Under the pieces are notes generated by a model, which worked only from the letters and a program-made list of their open reading frames with translations, did not search any database and was not told the origin of the DNA. From positions 62,001 to 126,000 of the forward strand of contig JAHDRW010000004.1 in NCBI GenBank assembly GCA_018433085.1: a stretch of DNA of 64,000 nucleotides, read 5' to 3'. The first letter of the stretch is position 1. The number at the start of each line of letters is the position of its first letter. The stretch is from Deltaproteobacteria bacterium (GTDB lineage: Bacteria > Desulfobacterota > Desulfomonilia > UBA1062). This document shows, piece after piece, positions 1 through 9,244 of this stretch. The position numbers and the translations under genes are program-made.

Positions 1-427
1 GCTCCCGGCACCGGAGAATGAGGAATGGGTGAAGAATTTCCGCCGGGTGTATGCCCTGGAGAAGCTGTCGAGGGTTCAGTATGAAACAGACAGCAGCAAG
101 TACGGCGTCAACATGCCCTATCACATGATCATCTGGCAGGTGAATAATCATATCGAATGGGAAGAGAAGATGTTCTCCGCATATGGAATCTCTCCGGATT
201 CACCGGTGCCGGCGGTGAAGCAGACTTCAAGCCTCGGGGAGGCGTATCAGGTCGGCTATGATCTGGAAACAGATCTCATACCAGGTTACGAATGGCTCAT
301 AAAGAACGCTGGAGATCAAGACAGCAAGAATGTGCTCGACTTCATCCTCTTGCAGACAAGGATGCATGCCACCATGTTTCAGCATGTTATGGGGATAGGC
401 ACAATGGGGCTTGGTATGATGCGTTGA
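1..427 (+). CDS. Ferritin-like four-helix protein, 5' end outside window
   Basis: The frame is open from the first bases to the TGA at 425-427, so the gene probably starts before the window. A GTG at 29 is possible but has no good ribosome site. The roughly 140 visible residues are predicted helical and rich in Glu, His and Tyr (EWEEKMF, YDLETDLIPGYEWL, RMHATMFQHVM), with carboxylate and His spacing like ferritin-like or DUF2202-like bundles that bind a di-metal centre. The exact family and substrate are unknown. A methionine-rich tail (GTMGLGMMR) ends the protein. No partner gene is visible. Confidence 0.5.
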   Translation, partial: LPAPENEEWVKNFRRVYALEKLSRVQYETDSSKYGVNMPYHMIIWQVNNHIEWEEKMFSAYGISPDSPVPAVKQTSSLGEAYQVGYDLETDLIPGYEWLIKNAGDQDSKNVLDFILLQTRMHATMFQHVMGIGTMGLGMMR

Positions 428-1090
428 AACTGGACATATCAATCCACCTGTCCGGTATGCTGCCCGCTGGCCCCTCGTGATCGTGACGTCACCATGACAA
501 TCAAAGCCATCCGCCATCTCATTATCCCTCCTTCGCAAAAAGAGAAGGCGAATCGGGTTTATTGTGGATGAGGAAAAGAGCGTTAAAGCTGGTGACCATT
601 CGAGCTTGTCTCTTTCCGTTATGATACCCGGCACATACCGAAATGAACCTCCAGCCTTGTTCCACTTAGGATGACTTCACGCGGATAAAACTGTCGATAT
701 CGTGAGGATAGCGAAGATTAGCTTCCATTGCATATATCAACTGGCTATCTGAAAGTGAGATCGTGAGATACAGAATCCATATCTCTATAAGGCACTAACA
801 CTTGAGCTAGAATCCAGCTCTTTGTAATAAATCATACTCCTTCCGATTTATCCCAAAACCGATGGTCTCCTGGAAACATCTATACAAGCAAGCCATATTA
901 CTATGCTGTAACGCTACCTTGGGATTCTTCCAATGGAGAGACGGCCCCCTGCCAAGTTATAAACAGGCCTTTCCCTGGGCAGTCCGGCTCTCTGGTCGAG
1001 CGCCGGTCTCCGGCCCAGGCATGTCCTTATCCGGATGATGCCCCAGCTTGAGGTGAAAATTCGTTTTACGGGGAGGAGAGGACCCTGCCG

Positions 1091-1112
1091 GAATAGACCG
1101 AACGGTCGTTCT
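1091..1112. promoter_or_regulatory. TetR-type operator-like palindrome
   Basis: GACCG (1096-1100) and CGGTC (1103-1107) form a perfect inverted repeat around AA. The symmetry continues imperfectly outward to ATAGA and TTCTAT. This GACCGNNCGGTC core resembles TetR/AcrR operators. It lies just upstream of the -35 box at 1121. Confidence 0.4.
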
Positions 1113-1120
1113 ATTTTGCA

Positions 1121-1150
1121 TTGACTTTAACCGGTTTTTACCGGCATAAT
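1121..1150 (+). promoter_or_regulatory. Sigma-70-like promoter for the Fe-S gene
   Basis: TTGACT (1121-1126) and CATAAT (1145-1150) are 18 bases apart. The spacer carries the inverted repeat CCGG-TTTTTA-CCGG. The first gene downstream starts at 1290. Confidence 0.55.
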
Positions 1151-1289
1151 CAGCAAAGAATCAGCATCTTGACCATGTTGCGCTGTCGTGCCGCCTGCAC
1201 GGGCGGGTGAAACTGCCGGGGTTTTCGCGCGAACGAATACGTACGGCTTTGTGTGCAATCCATACGCAGTGGAGAAGAAGGAGGTCTTG

Positions 1290-2378
1290 ATGAGCGACAT
1301 ATATGAGAGGCTCCGCGACCGGATCGACCAGTACTCCGTGGGCTTCATCGCAACCGCCTCGGGCGTGGAGCTGAAGATCCTGAAGAGGCTCTTCACCGAA
1401 GAGGAGGCGTCGACATACCTCGCCCTCACCCGGACACCCGAACCGGTGAGCGTGATCGCGGAAAGACTGGGCAAGAGCGCGGACGAGACCGGCCGGATAC
1501 TCGCTCGGATGACGGAAAAGGGCCACACCTTCCCCGCTACCCGTGACGGTGAAAAGTTCTATGCCGCAGCCCCCTTCATGCACGGTTTTTTCGAGCACCA
1601 GGTCTTCCGCAAGGTCAAGGATCCTGAGTTGCCCGCGCTCTTCGAGGAGTACTTCCAGACCGGTTTCATTCCCAGGACCAAGTCCCTTCGCACCGTGCCC
1701 ATTCACATGGAGGCCACGCCCGAGACGCCCGTGGCGCCCTATGACGACGTGAAAAAAATCATCATGTCCAAGGAGCGCATCGGCGTGTTCCCGTGCGCCT
1801 GCCATTTCCAGACAGCCTCCGTGGGCATGAAGTGCGACAGGCCCCACGACATGTGCCTGGCCTTTGATTTCTATGCAGAGTATCTGCTCGACGAGATCGG
1901 CTTCGGCCGCATGATCACCCGGGAGGAGGCGCTGAAAATCCTCGACGAGGCAGAGGCGGCGGGCCTCGTTCACCAGACAGGCGGCAACAAGCAAAACACC
2001 GAGTGCATCTGCAACTGCTGCCCCGACTGCTGCACGATTTTGAGGCAGGTGAAGCGCCTGCCCAATCCGGCCCGCTACAAGAGCTCCAACTACGAGCTCG
2101 TGTATGACGAAAACTCCTGCACACACTGCGGCGTGTGCCTGGAAAGGTGCCCCATGCAGGCCCTGAGCGCAGATGCCCCGGACAAAACCATCGCGGTCAA
2201 TCGCGACCGGTGCATCGGCTGCGGGCTGTGCACCACCACCTGCGAGAGCGGGGCCCTCACGCTCAAGATCAAGGACGAAAAGGACCGCCGCACGCCGCCC
2301 ACCGACTTCGACTTCATGCGCTGCTCCCTGGACCTGTGGAAGGAGATGGGCAAGGCAAAGGGCAGGCAGGAAGGCTGA
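1290..2378 (+). CDS. 4Fe-4S ferredoxin-type protein with N-terminal helix-turn-helix
   Basis: The 362-residue product starts at ATG 1290 behind AAGGAGGT; the longer open frame from 1188 has no such site. Residues about 40-85 look like a winged helix (SVIAERLGKSADETG). A Cys/His region near 170 (CACH plus later Cys) and a cluster at 239-248 (CICNCCPDCC) may bind metal. The C-terminus is a two-cluster ferredoxin domain with CTHCGVC at 277 and CIGCGLC at 308. Similar proteins occur in syntrophic and sulfate-reducing bacteria without a known reaction. A redox-linked regulator or electron carrier is plausible. An operator-like palindrome and promoter lie upstream. Confidence 0.85.
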   Translation: MSDIYERLRDRIDQYSVGFIATASGVELKILKRLFTEEEASTYLALTRTPEPVSVIAERLGKSADETGRILARMTEKGHTFPATRDGEKFYAAAPFMHGFFEHQVFRKVKDPELPALFEEYFQTGFIPRTKSLRTVPIHMEATPETPVAPYDDVKKIIMSKERIGVFPCACHFQTASVGMKCDRPHDMCLAFDFYAEYLLDEIGFGRMITREEALKILDEAEAAGLVHQTGGNKQNTECICNCCPDCCTILRQVKRLPNPARYKSSNYELVYDENSCTHCGVCLERCPMQALSADAPDKTIAVNRDRCIGCGLCTTTCESGALTLKIKDEKDRRTPPTDFDFMRCSLDLWKEMGKAKGRQEG

Positions 2379-2430
2379 GCCGGCGGCACCGAAGAACCCG
2401 CCCTGCCCCGCCTCTGCCGCTCCTGCCACC

Positions 2431-2838
2431 TCAGACCTCCAGCACCACCTCCACCTGCAGGCACTCCCAGGGCCCGGCGCTGCCGTTCTTCTGCTTGATG
2501 CTGGCCTTCAGAGGCGCGCCCTGGTCAAGAAACCCCGCGACCGCGGCGTTGTCGGTCCTCGGGATATAGCCGAGCTTGTGCTCCCTCCAGTACAGGGCCG
2601 TGGCCCGCGCGTCGTGGGGGTTCGTGGGCTCCCGCCGCAGCTCCAGGGGATCGCCTGGGCCAAGATAGTCCCAGATGTTCGCACCCTCGTAGTAGCGGAA
2701 GCCAGCGACATGCGTGTCCAGGAGCAGGATGCGGCGCGTGTCGGGCCGGGGGATGTCCTGCGCGCACTGACGGGCGGCCGGGCCCAGGATAAAGAGCGGC
2801 AGGCAGAAAAGTTGCTTGATGAACGTTCTTCTGTGCAT
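2431..2838 (-). CDS. Exported HIRAN-domain protein
   Basis: The 135-residue protein starts at ATG 2838 behind GGAGGTGAACC. The first 27 residues look like an export signal (MHRRTFIKQL then a hydrophobic stretch). Residues 40-110 match the HIRAN fold pattern: VAGFRYYEG, ELRREPTNPHDARA and KLGYIPRTDNAAVA. HIRAN is best known as a DNA-end-binding domain in SWI2/SNF2 and helicase proteins, but stand-alone HIRAN proteins exist. An exported copy would not meet DNA in the cytoplasm, so its ligand is unknown. It ends 52 bases from Fe-S gene sequence and runs in the same direction as the WYL regulator. Confidence 0.75.
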   Translation of the reverse strand: MHRRTFIKQLFCLPLFILGPAARQCAQDIPRPDTRRILLLDTHVAGFRYYEGANIWDYLGPGDPLELRREPTNPHDARATALYWREHKLGYIPRTDNAAVAGFLDQGAPLKASIKQKNGSAGPWECLQVEVVLEV

Positions 2839-2890
2839 GGTTCACCTCCATGCACGGGTGATTACCAGACCTGCTCCCCCATGGAATGTC

Positions 2891-3862
2891 CTACCGGTAG
2901 ATCGCGGTCATTTTTTCGATCTCATGCCTCAGCTCGTCCCTGAGCCCGTCCGGCGAGATCACCTCCACCTGGGAGCCGTACTTGAGGATCTCCCGCCTGA
3001 CCTCGCGGAAATCGGCCACCGGGAAGCTCATACGGATGGAGCCCCCGGGCTCGGGCACGACCTGCTGGTCGGGGTGCCAGACCTGCTCGGCCACCCAGGG
3101 AGCGACCTCGGGGGAAAATCGCAGGCAGACCTCGCTCGCCGCTTCGCCCTTCATGATGCCGAAGTTCCTGCGGATGTATTCCCGGACAGCATCCGCGCTC
3201 ACCGGGGCAACGATGTTCATCTCCGACGGGGTGATGGACCGGATCCGCGAGAGGGTGAAGTCGCGTATCTCAGCCCTCAGATTGCAGTGTGCCACAGCGT
3301 GCCAGGTGCCCATGTAGGAGAGCAGGTGCAGGGGCAGGATGTCCCGGCTCGTGGTCTCGTCCTGGTGGGGCGAGTAGTAGTCGATCTTAAGCGGTCTGGC
3401 GTGGATAAGGGCGTCGAGCACCTGCTGGAAGACCTTGTCGCTGGTCCGGGAATACTCGATGTTCTTGACCGAGACCTTTTCGCTCAGACTCTCCAGCGAC
3501 AGGCCGGATCCGTGGGAGTGCTGGGAGAGGATCTGGTTCAGGAACGACTTGAGCGAGCCCTTGATCCGGCTGTCCGGGACGGCGGAGGCCAGGCGGAAGG
3601 AGAGCAGCAACGAGACGAGCTCCTCCTCGCTGAGCCAAAAACCCGGAAGGTCGTAGGAGGAGTCCTCGTAGCGATAGCCCCGGCGCGCGTGCACGTAGAC
3701 CAGGGGCGCGAACAGCCGGTCGCGCATGAACTCGATATCGCGCTGGGCGGTCTTGCCCGCGATCTCGAACCGCTCCGCCAGGGCGGCGGCATTGGGATAC
3801 CGGCCCTTTCTGACCTGGTGGTGAAACCAGAGAAACCGCTCGAACGTCACCTTTGACGGCAC
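2891..3862 (-). CDS. WYL-domain transcriptional regulator
   Basis: The 323-residue protein starts at GTG 3862 with GGAGGAGG just upstream. The N-terminal 60 residues form a DeoR-like HTH (YPNAAALAERFEIAGKTAQRDIEFM). The centre holds a WYL domain of the usual order (LKIDYYSP, then RDILPLHLLSYMGTWHAVAHC and LSRIRSI). A WCX-like C-terminal domain follows (EVCLRFSPEVAPWVAEQVWHP). Such regulators respond to nucleic-acid or nucleotide ligands and often control stress or defence genes. The only close gene in the same direction is the HIRAN protein, 52 bases downstream, which may be its target. Confidence 0.9.
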   Translation of the reverse strand: MPSKVTFERFLWFHHQVRKGRYPNAAALAERFEIAGKTAQRDIEFMRDRLFAPLVYVHARRGYRYEDSSYDLPGFWLSEEELVSLLLSFRLASAVPDSRIKGSLKSFLNQILSQHSHGSGLSLESLSEKVSVKNIEYSRTSDKVFQQVLDALIHARPLKIDYYSPHQDETTSRDILPLHLLSYMGTWHAVAHCNLRAEIRDFTLSRIRSITPSEMNIVAPVSADAVREYIRRNFGIMKGEAASEVCLRFSPEVAPWVAEQVWHPDQQVVPEPGGSIRMSFPVADFREVRREILKYGSQVEVISPDGLRDELRHEIEKMTAIYR

Positions 3863-4265
3863 AGGCCCTCCTCCTTTCCCGCCTATGAGAAAGCTCCTCC
3901 GGAGAATCTCCGGACGGCGCGGCAGCTCTCGCCTTTCCAGCCATTATCAGTCAACCCGGGTAAAAGGCAAGCCGTGGAAGCACGTATCTTGATTTGAATG
4001 GCCGGTCGGACAACATGAGTTACAGAAAAAGCCCTTCCATGCACGGATGGCGCCAGCTGGCGGAAATACCACGAAAACCGCTCTGATCGAGCGCATACAT
4101 CTCATCAAACCGGGAACGCCCATCCATGGGAAGGCGGGGTGACATCAGCCGGATACCGCCCCGGGCCGTATCGCTCCCCCTGAGCGTCCTTGACCGCGGG
4201 CGCGGGATGGCATATATCACCCCGATGAAAGAAGATCGCGTGCACATGCAAGGGAGAGCCAGGCC
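3863..4265. other. Divergent intergenic region, WYL regulator / DAHP synthase
   Basis: This 400-base region must hold both promoters. I see no convincing -35/-10 pair, riboswitch or attenuator. A ribosome site AAGGGAG precedes the DAHP synthase start. Confidence 0.4.
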
Positions 4266-5294
4266 ATGAGCTTCGCCTACCTCAGGCACATTCCCGGCCC
4301 GGACGAGATCCGGGACGCCATCCCCCTGCCGGGACACCTCGAAGAACTGAAAAAGGCGCGCGACCGGGAGATCCGCGCGATCTTCGAGCGTGAGATCGAC
4401 CGGTTCTTCCTGGTAATCGGGCCCTGTTCGGCGGACAACGAGGACGCGGTGTGCGAGTATGTCTCGCGGCTGGCCAGGCTGCAGGACGAGGTGAAGGACC
4501 GCATCCTCATCATCCCCCGGATCTACACCAACAAGCCCCGGACCACGGGCGAGGGCTACAAGGGCATGGTCCACCAGCCCGACCCGCACAAACAGCCCAA
4601 TATCGTTGACGGCATCCGCGCCATACGCACCATGCACGTGCGCGCCCTGCGGGAGTCCGGCCTGCCTGCCGCCGATGAGATGCTCTACCCGGGCAACCTG
4701 CCCTACCTGGAAGATCTGCTGAGCTACGTGGCCGTGGGCGCCCGGTCGGTCGAGAATCAGCAGCACCGGCTCACGGTGAGCGGCATGGGCGTGCCCGCGG
4801 GCATGAAGAACCCCACCAGCGGCGACATCTCCGTGATGCTCAACTCCATTCACGCGGGCCAGCACTCCCACGTGTTCATCTATAACGGCTGGGAGGTGAA
4901 GACCTCGGGCAACCCCTTCACCCACGCGATCCTGAGGGGGTCGGTGGATGTCTCGGGCAGGAACATCCCGAACTACCACTACGAAAACCTGCTGGCCGTG
5001 ACCCGCGAGTATATGGCGCGCCCGCTCGTCCACCCCGTGATCGTGGTGGATACCAACCACTCCAACTCGGGCAAGAACTTCCGCGAACAGCCGAGGATCG
5101 GGATGGAGGTGATGCAGAGCCGCAGGCATTCGCCCCTGCTCAGAGACCTGATCAGGGGCCTCATGATCGAGAGCTACCTGGTGGAAGGCTCTCAGAAGAT
5201 CGACGAGAACACCTTTGGCAAGTCCATCACCGACCCCTGCCTGGGCTGGAACGAAACAGAGGATTTCGTGAGGAGACTGGCCGAGGCGGTGTGA
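4266..5294 (+). CDS. aroG: 3-deoxy-7-phosphoheptulonate synthase, class I AroG-like
   Basis: This 342-residue enzyme condenses phosphoenolpyruvate with erythrose-4-phosphate, the first step of the shikimate pathway. Class I signatures include GPCSADNEDAV, the substrate loop NKPRTTGEGYKGM, GAGARSVENQQHR-like (here VGARSVENQQHR), GMKNPTSGD and the metal/substrate segment VDTNHSNSGKN. It carries IPRIYTNKPRTT in place of the E. coli type FEKPRTT, as in an AroG subfamily found in many anaerobes. The gene stands alone; no other aro gene is in the window, and feedback specificity cannot be read from the sequence. Confidence 0.93.
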   Translation: MSFAYLRHIPGPDEIRDAIPLPGHLEELKKARDREIRAIFEREIDRFFLVIGPCSADNEDAVCEYVSRLARLQDEVKDRILIIPRIYTNKPRTTGEGYKGMVHQPDPHKQPNIVDGIRAIRTMHVRALRESGLPAADEMLYPGNLPYLEDLLSYVAVGARSVENQQHRLTVSGMGVPAGMKNPTSGDISVMLNSIHAGQHSHVFIYNGWEVKTSGNPFTHAILRGSVDVSGRNIPNYHYENLLAVTREYMARPLVHPVIVVDTNHSNSGKNFREQPRIGMEVMQSRRHSPLLRDLIRGLMIESYLVEGSQKIDENTFGKSITDPCLGWNETEDFVRRLAEAV

Positions 5295-5848
5295 CCCGGA
5301 AATTACGGGCACGGACCCCGGACAGACCCGGCCTCTCTTCTTCCGCTGGCTACGGGGACTGCGCCCCACCTTCTTTGTATCCAAAAAGCTGACTCTCAGA
5401 AGGAGAAATCCACGGCCGGGATGCCTGCTTCTTTTTTCACCATACCCGGTCCTCTTGCGTTGCGCACACCCCGCCCATCGCCATAGAGGCCGGTTTCTCT
5501 TTTAGAAATCCCCTTCTCCTTTGCGGAATCCCTTCGGCCGGGGTTTCCTTCGCACCTGGCACTTCCAGGGGATCGGCATGCGCCCTTGCGCTCCCAGGCC
5601 TTTTTCCTGTAAAGAGGGAGGGGTGTTCTGCCGATTCCGTATACAAAAAAACGGGTGGAATGGATCATGCCTACCCATGCAAACGGACAGCGTGATTCCC
5701 TCGAGCAGAAAACGCCGGAATCGGTAGCTCTCCCGGGGGAAAACCACAGTCCGGCAAGCGGTTCGGCATTCAGTGATGGGATGACGGCAAAAGGGCTCCA
5801 TGAGCCATGATGCCACGACAAGACAATTCGAGAGAGAAAGGGGCAACC
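5295..5848. other. Intergenic stretch without a recognised gene
   Basis: About 550 bases lie between DAHP synthase and the lipoprotein. Several short frames are open in both directions, but none has protein-like composition plus a ribosome site. No clear terminator or leader structure is seen. Confidence 0.4.
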
Positions 5849-7318
5849 ATGGAGAACAGACCGGACTTTTATACGGCGGCAGGGAGCGAACCGTCTCATT
5901 CCTTTCTGGAAGCGGTCGGACCCGGCAAGGGAGACCATCACCATCAACCCGCAGAAAACCCGGAATCCCGGGGAAGATGCGCTCGGGGAAAGACAGGCGG
6001 GGGCATCCGGCATCCGCTGATCCTGTGCATCCTGGCTGCGATTGTCCTGCTCGGGACGGCGGCCGGTTGCAGCGACTCGGACAGCGACGACCTGGTGCTG
6101 ACCGACGCGATCTGGGTGGCATTTCAGGACGGCGAAGGAGCGTGGCAGGAGATCGAGGTGCCTCAAGACATGGTCTTTGATGCCGAGGAAAACGTGACCG
6201 ACCCCGAGGGCCGTTACAGCCTGGCCATCGTGTCTGCCATGGCCGCACAAGACGCCGAGGACAACGGATTCGTGCAGACGTCCATCCTGAAGACCACCAC
6301 GGCCGAAATCCCCGAGATCGACTTCAGCGGCGGCATCGATTCGGAAGACACCTCGCTGGAAGTCACCGTGGATCAGGCATCTCTCGATGCCGGCAGCGTC
6401 TATCTGTATGCCAGGGGAGATGATAGCTCCGTGTGGAACAGCGACCCCCTGACCCTCTATCCGACTACCGCTCCCTACGACCTCGCGGCGACCCTGCACT
6501 CCGCAGGCCAGGACTATCCCTCGAAGATCTTCGTGGAGTCCTTCGATGCCACCGCCCTGGGCCAGGCAAGCACGCTCGATGTCGTTTTCGGCGACTTCGT
6601 GGACCTTTCGGCGCCCTATACCTTCACCTTCGCTCCGAGCGCGGACGAGATCCTGGACGATGCCGAGGTCTACCTGATGACCGCGAACGTCTCCCTGGCA
6701 TCACTTGGAGAAGAGGGCATCGACGAGACCAACGAAGTTCAGTACACCGCACCCGTGGACCTGAACGCGGTCGCGCCGGGCAGCTCGTACATGCTCGACC
6801 TCTCCATCGATCTCGATGACGACTCGTCCGTTTCCTATTACGAAGGATTCGCCGCCCCCGACGATTATTCCGTCAGTGGAGGCGATATCCCGTATACCTT
6901 CGACGGCCAGTACGTTGCCGACAGATCCACCGGCTCGCTGCTGCCGGGCGTGAGCTGGACAGAGGTCGATGCCGGAGGAAATGCCATCGCCTATACCAGC
7001 ATATTCAATGGCGAGGCGAACAGCATCGACTATGCCGTCACAACCGTGGTCACGGCAGGCCGGGTGGGAGCCGGAGAAACCGGTTTCACCATCCCGGATC
7101 TGAGCTCGGCTCAGGGCTGGTACCCGCTCTGGTCCATCCCGTCCGATGTTCAAGAGAGAGGGGGCAGCTCCTCGGCGGTGCTGTCTTCAGATCTCATGGC
7201 GGATCTCTTTATGCCGAACCTGACGATGCTGTACTTCGACGGCTATCCACGGCTGGCGGACAGGTCTTGGATTGCGATCATCATGAACTCCTGGCAGACG
7301 GAAAGCGACCCACTGTAA
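5849..7318 (+). CDS. Large lipoprotein of unknown function
   Basis: The 489-residue product starts at ATG 5849 behind GAGAGAAAGGGG. It has an unusually long charged leader of about 50 residues before a hydrophobic segment ending in a lipobox-like LGTAAGC, so it is probably exported and lipidated. The mature part is acidic, rich in Asp, Ser, Thr and Tyr, with predicted beta structure and repeated phrases such as YTFTFAPSADEI and YTSIFNGEANSIDY. I recognise no catalytic domain. An Ig-like or adhesin-type surface role is only a guess. An ATG after the leader could shorten the leader. No operon partner is evident. Confidence 0.7.
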   Translation: MENRPDFYTAAGSEPSHSFLEAVGPGKGDHHHQPAENPESRGRCARGKTGGGIRHPLILCILAAIVLLGTAAGCSDSDSDDLVLTDAIWVAFQDGEGAWQEIEVPQDMVFDAEENVTDPEGRYSLAIVSAMAAQDAEDNGFVQTSILKTTTAEIPEIDFSGGIDSEDTSLEVTVDQASLDAGSVYLYARGDDSSVWNSDPLTLYPTTAPYDLAATLHSAGQDYPSKIFVESFDATALGQASTLDVVFGDFVDLSAPYTFTFAPSADEILDDAEVYLMTANVSLASLGEEGIDETNEVQYTAPVDLNAVAPGSSYMLDLSIDLDDDSSVSYYEGFAAPDDYSVSGGDIPYTFDGQYVADRSTGSLLPGVSWTEVDAGGNAIAYTSIFNGEANSIDYAVTTVVTAGRVGAGETGFTIPDLSSAQGWYPLWSIPSDVQERGGSSSAVLSSDLMADLFMPNLTMLYFDGYPRLADRSWIAIIMNSWQTESDPL

Positions 7319-7723
7319 TCCGTGCAAGAACGGTGCGCTTTCCCTCCGATAAAACGATTCCCGACCGGGAGGGTGATCGTCGCGGAATAAAAGCGGCATC
7401 GCCATAGGTCCAGCGGGAATCCCCCTAGTTGTGAGGCCCGCCGGTGCGGCAAGAATACACCCGCCGGCGGGCCTTCCCGTTTCAGGGACGCGTAATCCTC
7501 GAAATCAGACAGGCTCCGGACCCCTGCCCGAATGTACGTTCATGGTAACCCGTGTACAATAATATCCTTCTTCCCGCCTCCCGCTGCCGATGATTCCCCC
7601 GGCTCGGTCGGCCTCTCAAGCCTCTCGGAAAAGAGGACCTTCAAATCATTTAAAAAGGAACGAGATTTGCAGACCATCGGCCATTACAGCCGCATGACAG
7701 CGGGAGAAAGGAGAAAACTTCTT
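7319..7723. other. Intergenic stretch holding a terminator
   Basis: About 400 bases between two lipoprotein genes. The strong inverted repeat at 7434-7474 is listed separately. Nothing else is recognised, although the open frame of the OmpA-like gene extends back to 7532 without a ribosome site. Confidence 0.4.
7434..7482 (+). terminator. Probable intrinsic terminator after the large lipoprotein
   Basis: AGGCCCGCCGG (7434-7444) pairs perfectly with CCGGCGGGCCT (7464-7474), and a weak T-rich tail (TTCCCGTTTC) follows. Confidence 0.55.
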
Positions 7724-8446
7724 ATGAAACGCATGGTGATTGGGGCACTGACGGCCCTTCTGATCATTTCTCTGACCGGATGCGCTGAGCTCAAGGAGCT
7801 TCGGGTGCAGACAGCGGAGCAGAAGACCGCGATCGATCGGCTCAAAGATGAAAACCAGGCCTGCACGGACTCCCTGGAGACCACCCGGGAGCAGCTGAGG
7901 CAGGCGGAACAGGAGCTGGAGGCCAGGGAAAACGTGATCCTGTCAAAGGAGAGGGAACTCCAGGCCAAGGAGGAGAAGGTCAGGGAGCAGAGCGAGGCGT
8001 TCACCCGGATGCAGCAGGCCATGAAGGCCGAGCTCGAATCCAAGCAGGTGGCGCTTAAGGAGCTCGAAGGCAAGCTCACCCTGACCATGGTGGAGGCCAT
8101 TCTCTTCGACTCGGGCAAGGCCGAGGTGAAGCAGGAGGGCCGCGACGCGCTCCAGAAGGTCGCCGATGTGCTCAAGACGGTCGAGGGCCAGGAAATCGTG
8201 GTGGCCGGGTATACCGACAACGTCCAGATCGGTGAAAGGCTCGCAAAGGTCTATCCCAGCAACTGGGAGCTCTCGGCCGCCCGGGCCATATCCGTGGTGA
8301 AGATCCTGGTCGCCGACGGCGTGAACCCGAAAACCTTAAGCGCCGCAGGCTACGGCGAGTACCGCCCCGTGGCCGACAACGACACACCGGAAGGCCGTGC
8401 GCAGAACCGGCGCATGGAGATCATCCTCATGCCCGTGCGCGAGTAG
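7724..8446 (+). CDS. OmpA-family peptidoglycan-binding lipoprotein with coiled coil
   Basis: The 240-residue product starts at ATG 7724 behind GAAAGGAGAAAAC. A signal peptide ends in the lipobox SLTGC (Cys near 21). Residues about 25-125 are a long heptad-like coiled coil rich in Glu, Gln and Lys. The C-terminal 115 residues are an OmpA/MotB domain: ILFDSGKAEVKQEG, then GYTDNVQIG, NWELSAARA and NRRMEIILMP. This domain binds meso-diaminopimelate in peptidoglycan, so the protein likely tethers the outer membrane to the wall. It is monocistronic with a strong terminator behind it. Confidence 0.92.
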   Translation: MKRMVIGALTALLIISLTGCAELKELRVQTAEQKTAIDRLKDENQACTDSLETTREQLRQAEQELEARENVILSKERELQAKEEKVREQSEAFTRMQQAMKAELESKQVALKELEGKLTLTMVEAILFDSGKAEVKQEGRDALQKVADVLKTVEGQEIVVAGYTDNVQIGERLAKVYPSNWELSAARAISVVKILVADGVNPKTLSAAGYGEYRPVADNDTPEGRAQNRRMEIILMPVRE

Positions 8447-8533
8447 CGGGTCATACCCATACGCTCCAGAAAACAGAGGGCGCCCCATGCCCGTGCGCAA
8501 GCGACGGCTTGCCCGGCATGCAGGGGCTCGGGC

Positions 8534-8583
8534 AAAAAAGGGCGCGCCATATGATGGGGTTCCACCCGGCGCGCCTTTTTTCC
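8534..8583. terminator. Bidirectional intrinsic terminator
   Basis: GGCGCGCC (8541-8548) and GGCGCGCC (8568-8575) are self-complementary arms, flanked by AAAAAAG on the left and TTTTTTCCC on the right. It serves the OmpA-like gene on plus and the rubrerythrin-like gene on minus. Confidence 0.85.
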
Positions 8584-8615
8584 CTGCCTCGACAAGTCCC
8601 TTCCCAGTGCCGCGC

Positions 8616-9083
8616 TTATCCCCCGTCTGTCTGGGGAAACGCGGCGTTCGCATAGAGATACTCGACCTTTTCCTTGTGCCTGAGCTCCTCGTCCGCGATC
8701 CGGAGAAAGATCCGCCTGATCTCGCCTTCGGGGTGAAGCCCGGCAAGGCCTGTGTAGAAGTGGTACGAATCGAGCTCCCGATGGGCGGCCACGAGGAAGA
8801 CATCCGGGGATTTCATGTCCTTTTCGATAGCAGGCCTGTCCATGTGCTCGGCGATCCGGTAGTCGATGGCCCGGTCCATGCGGAGCGCATTCTCTCCATA
8901 CCCGCCGTCGCGGTATCGCTCAAGGAACTCCTTGTGCTGTTTCTCCTCGCCCGCCAGGAGAAACAGGGCATCCCTGGAGCTCCTGTCCCGGAGCCGTGTG
9001 CTCAGATCCATGTACAGGGCGTACGACTCCTCTTCCCGTTGGATTGCAATGTCGATGTATGCGCCGAGGCGCTTGAGTTCCAT
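8616..9083 (-). CDS. Rubrerythrin-like ferritin-family protein
   Basis: The 155-residue protein has four predicted helices with the di-iron ligand pattern of the ferritin-like superfamily: REEESYALY, GEEKQHKEFL, HRELDSYHFY and DEELRHKEKVEYL. The C-terminal rubredoxin domain of classical rubrerythrin is missing (no CxxC pairs). Such proteins usually reduce peroxide or store iron in anaerobes. Here the physiological electron donor is unknown. ATG 9083 follows GGAGGAG. It converges on the OmpA-like gene with a shared terminator. Confidence 0.85.
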   Translation of the reverse strand: MELKRLGAYIDIAIQREEESYALYMDLSTRLRDRSSRDALFLLAGEEKQHKEFLERYRDGGYGENALRMDRAIDYRIAEHMDRPAIEKDMKSPDVFLVAAHRELDSYHFYTGLAGLHPEGEIRRIFLRIADEELRHKEKVEYLYANAAFPQTDGG

Positions 9084-9244
9084 ATCTCCTCCTCCGTAAC
9101 ATGATCGTACCGATCAGATAAGGGTGCCCGGCCGAAAATCAAGAGGGTGGAGACAGAGAACGTGAAGACCGCCCGGCAGAGCTTCCGTGATTGAAACCCT
9201 GTCCGAGCTCCCTATTCTCATATCTCAATGAGCAGGAAAAACCG

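Larger units (their letters stand above)
428..1289. other. Intergenic stretch, no gene recognised
   Basis: The 860 bases between the ferritin-like gene and the Fe-S gene have lower GC than their surroundings. No frame has both a ribosome site and protein-like composition. The last 200 bases hold the putative operator and promoter listed separately. Confidence 0.5.
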
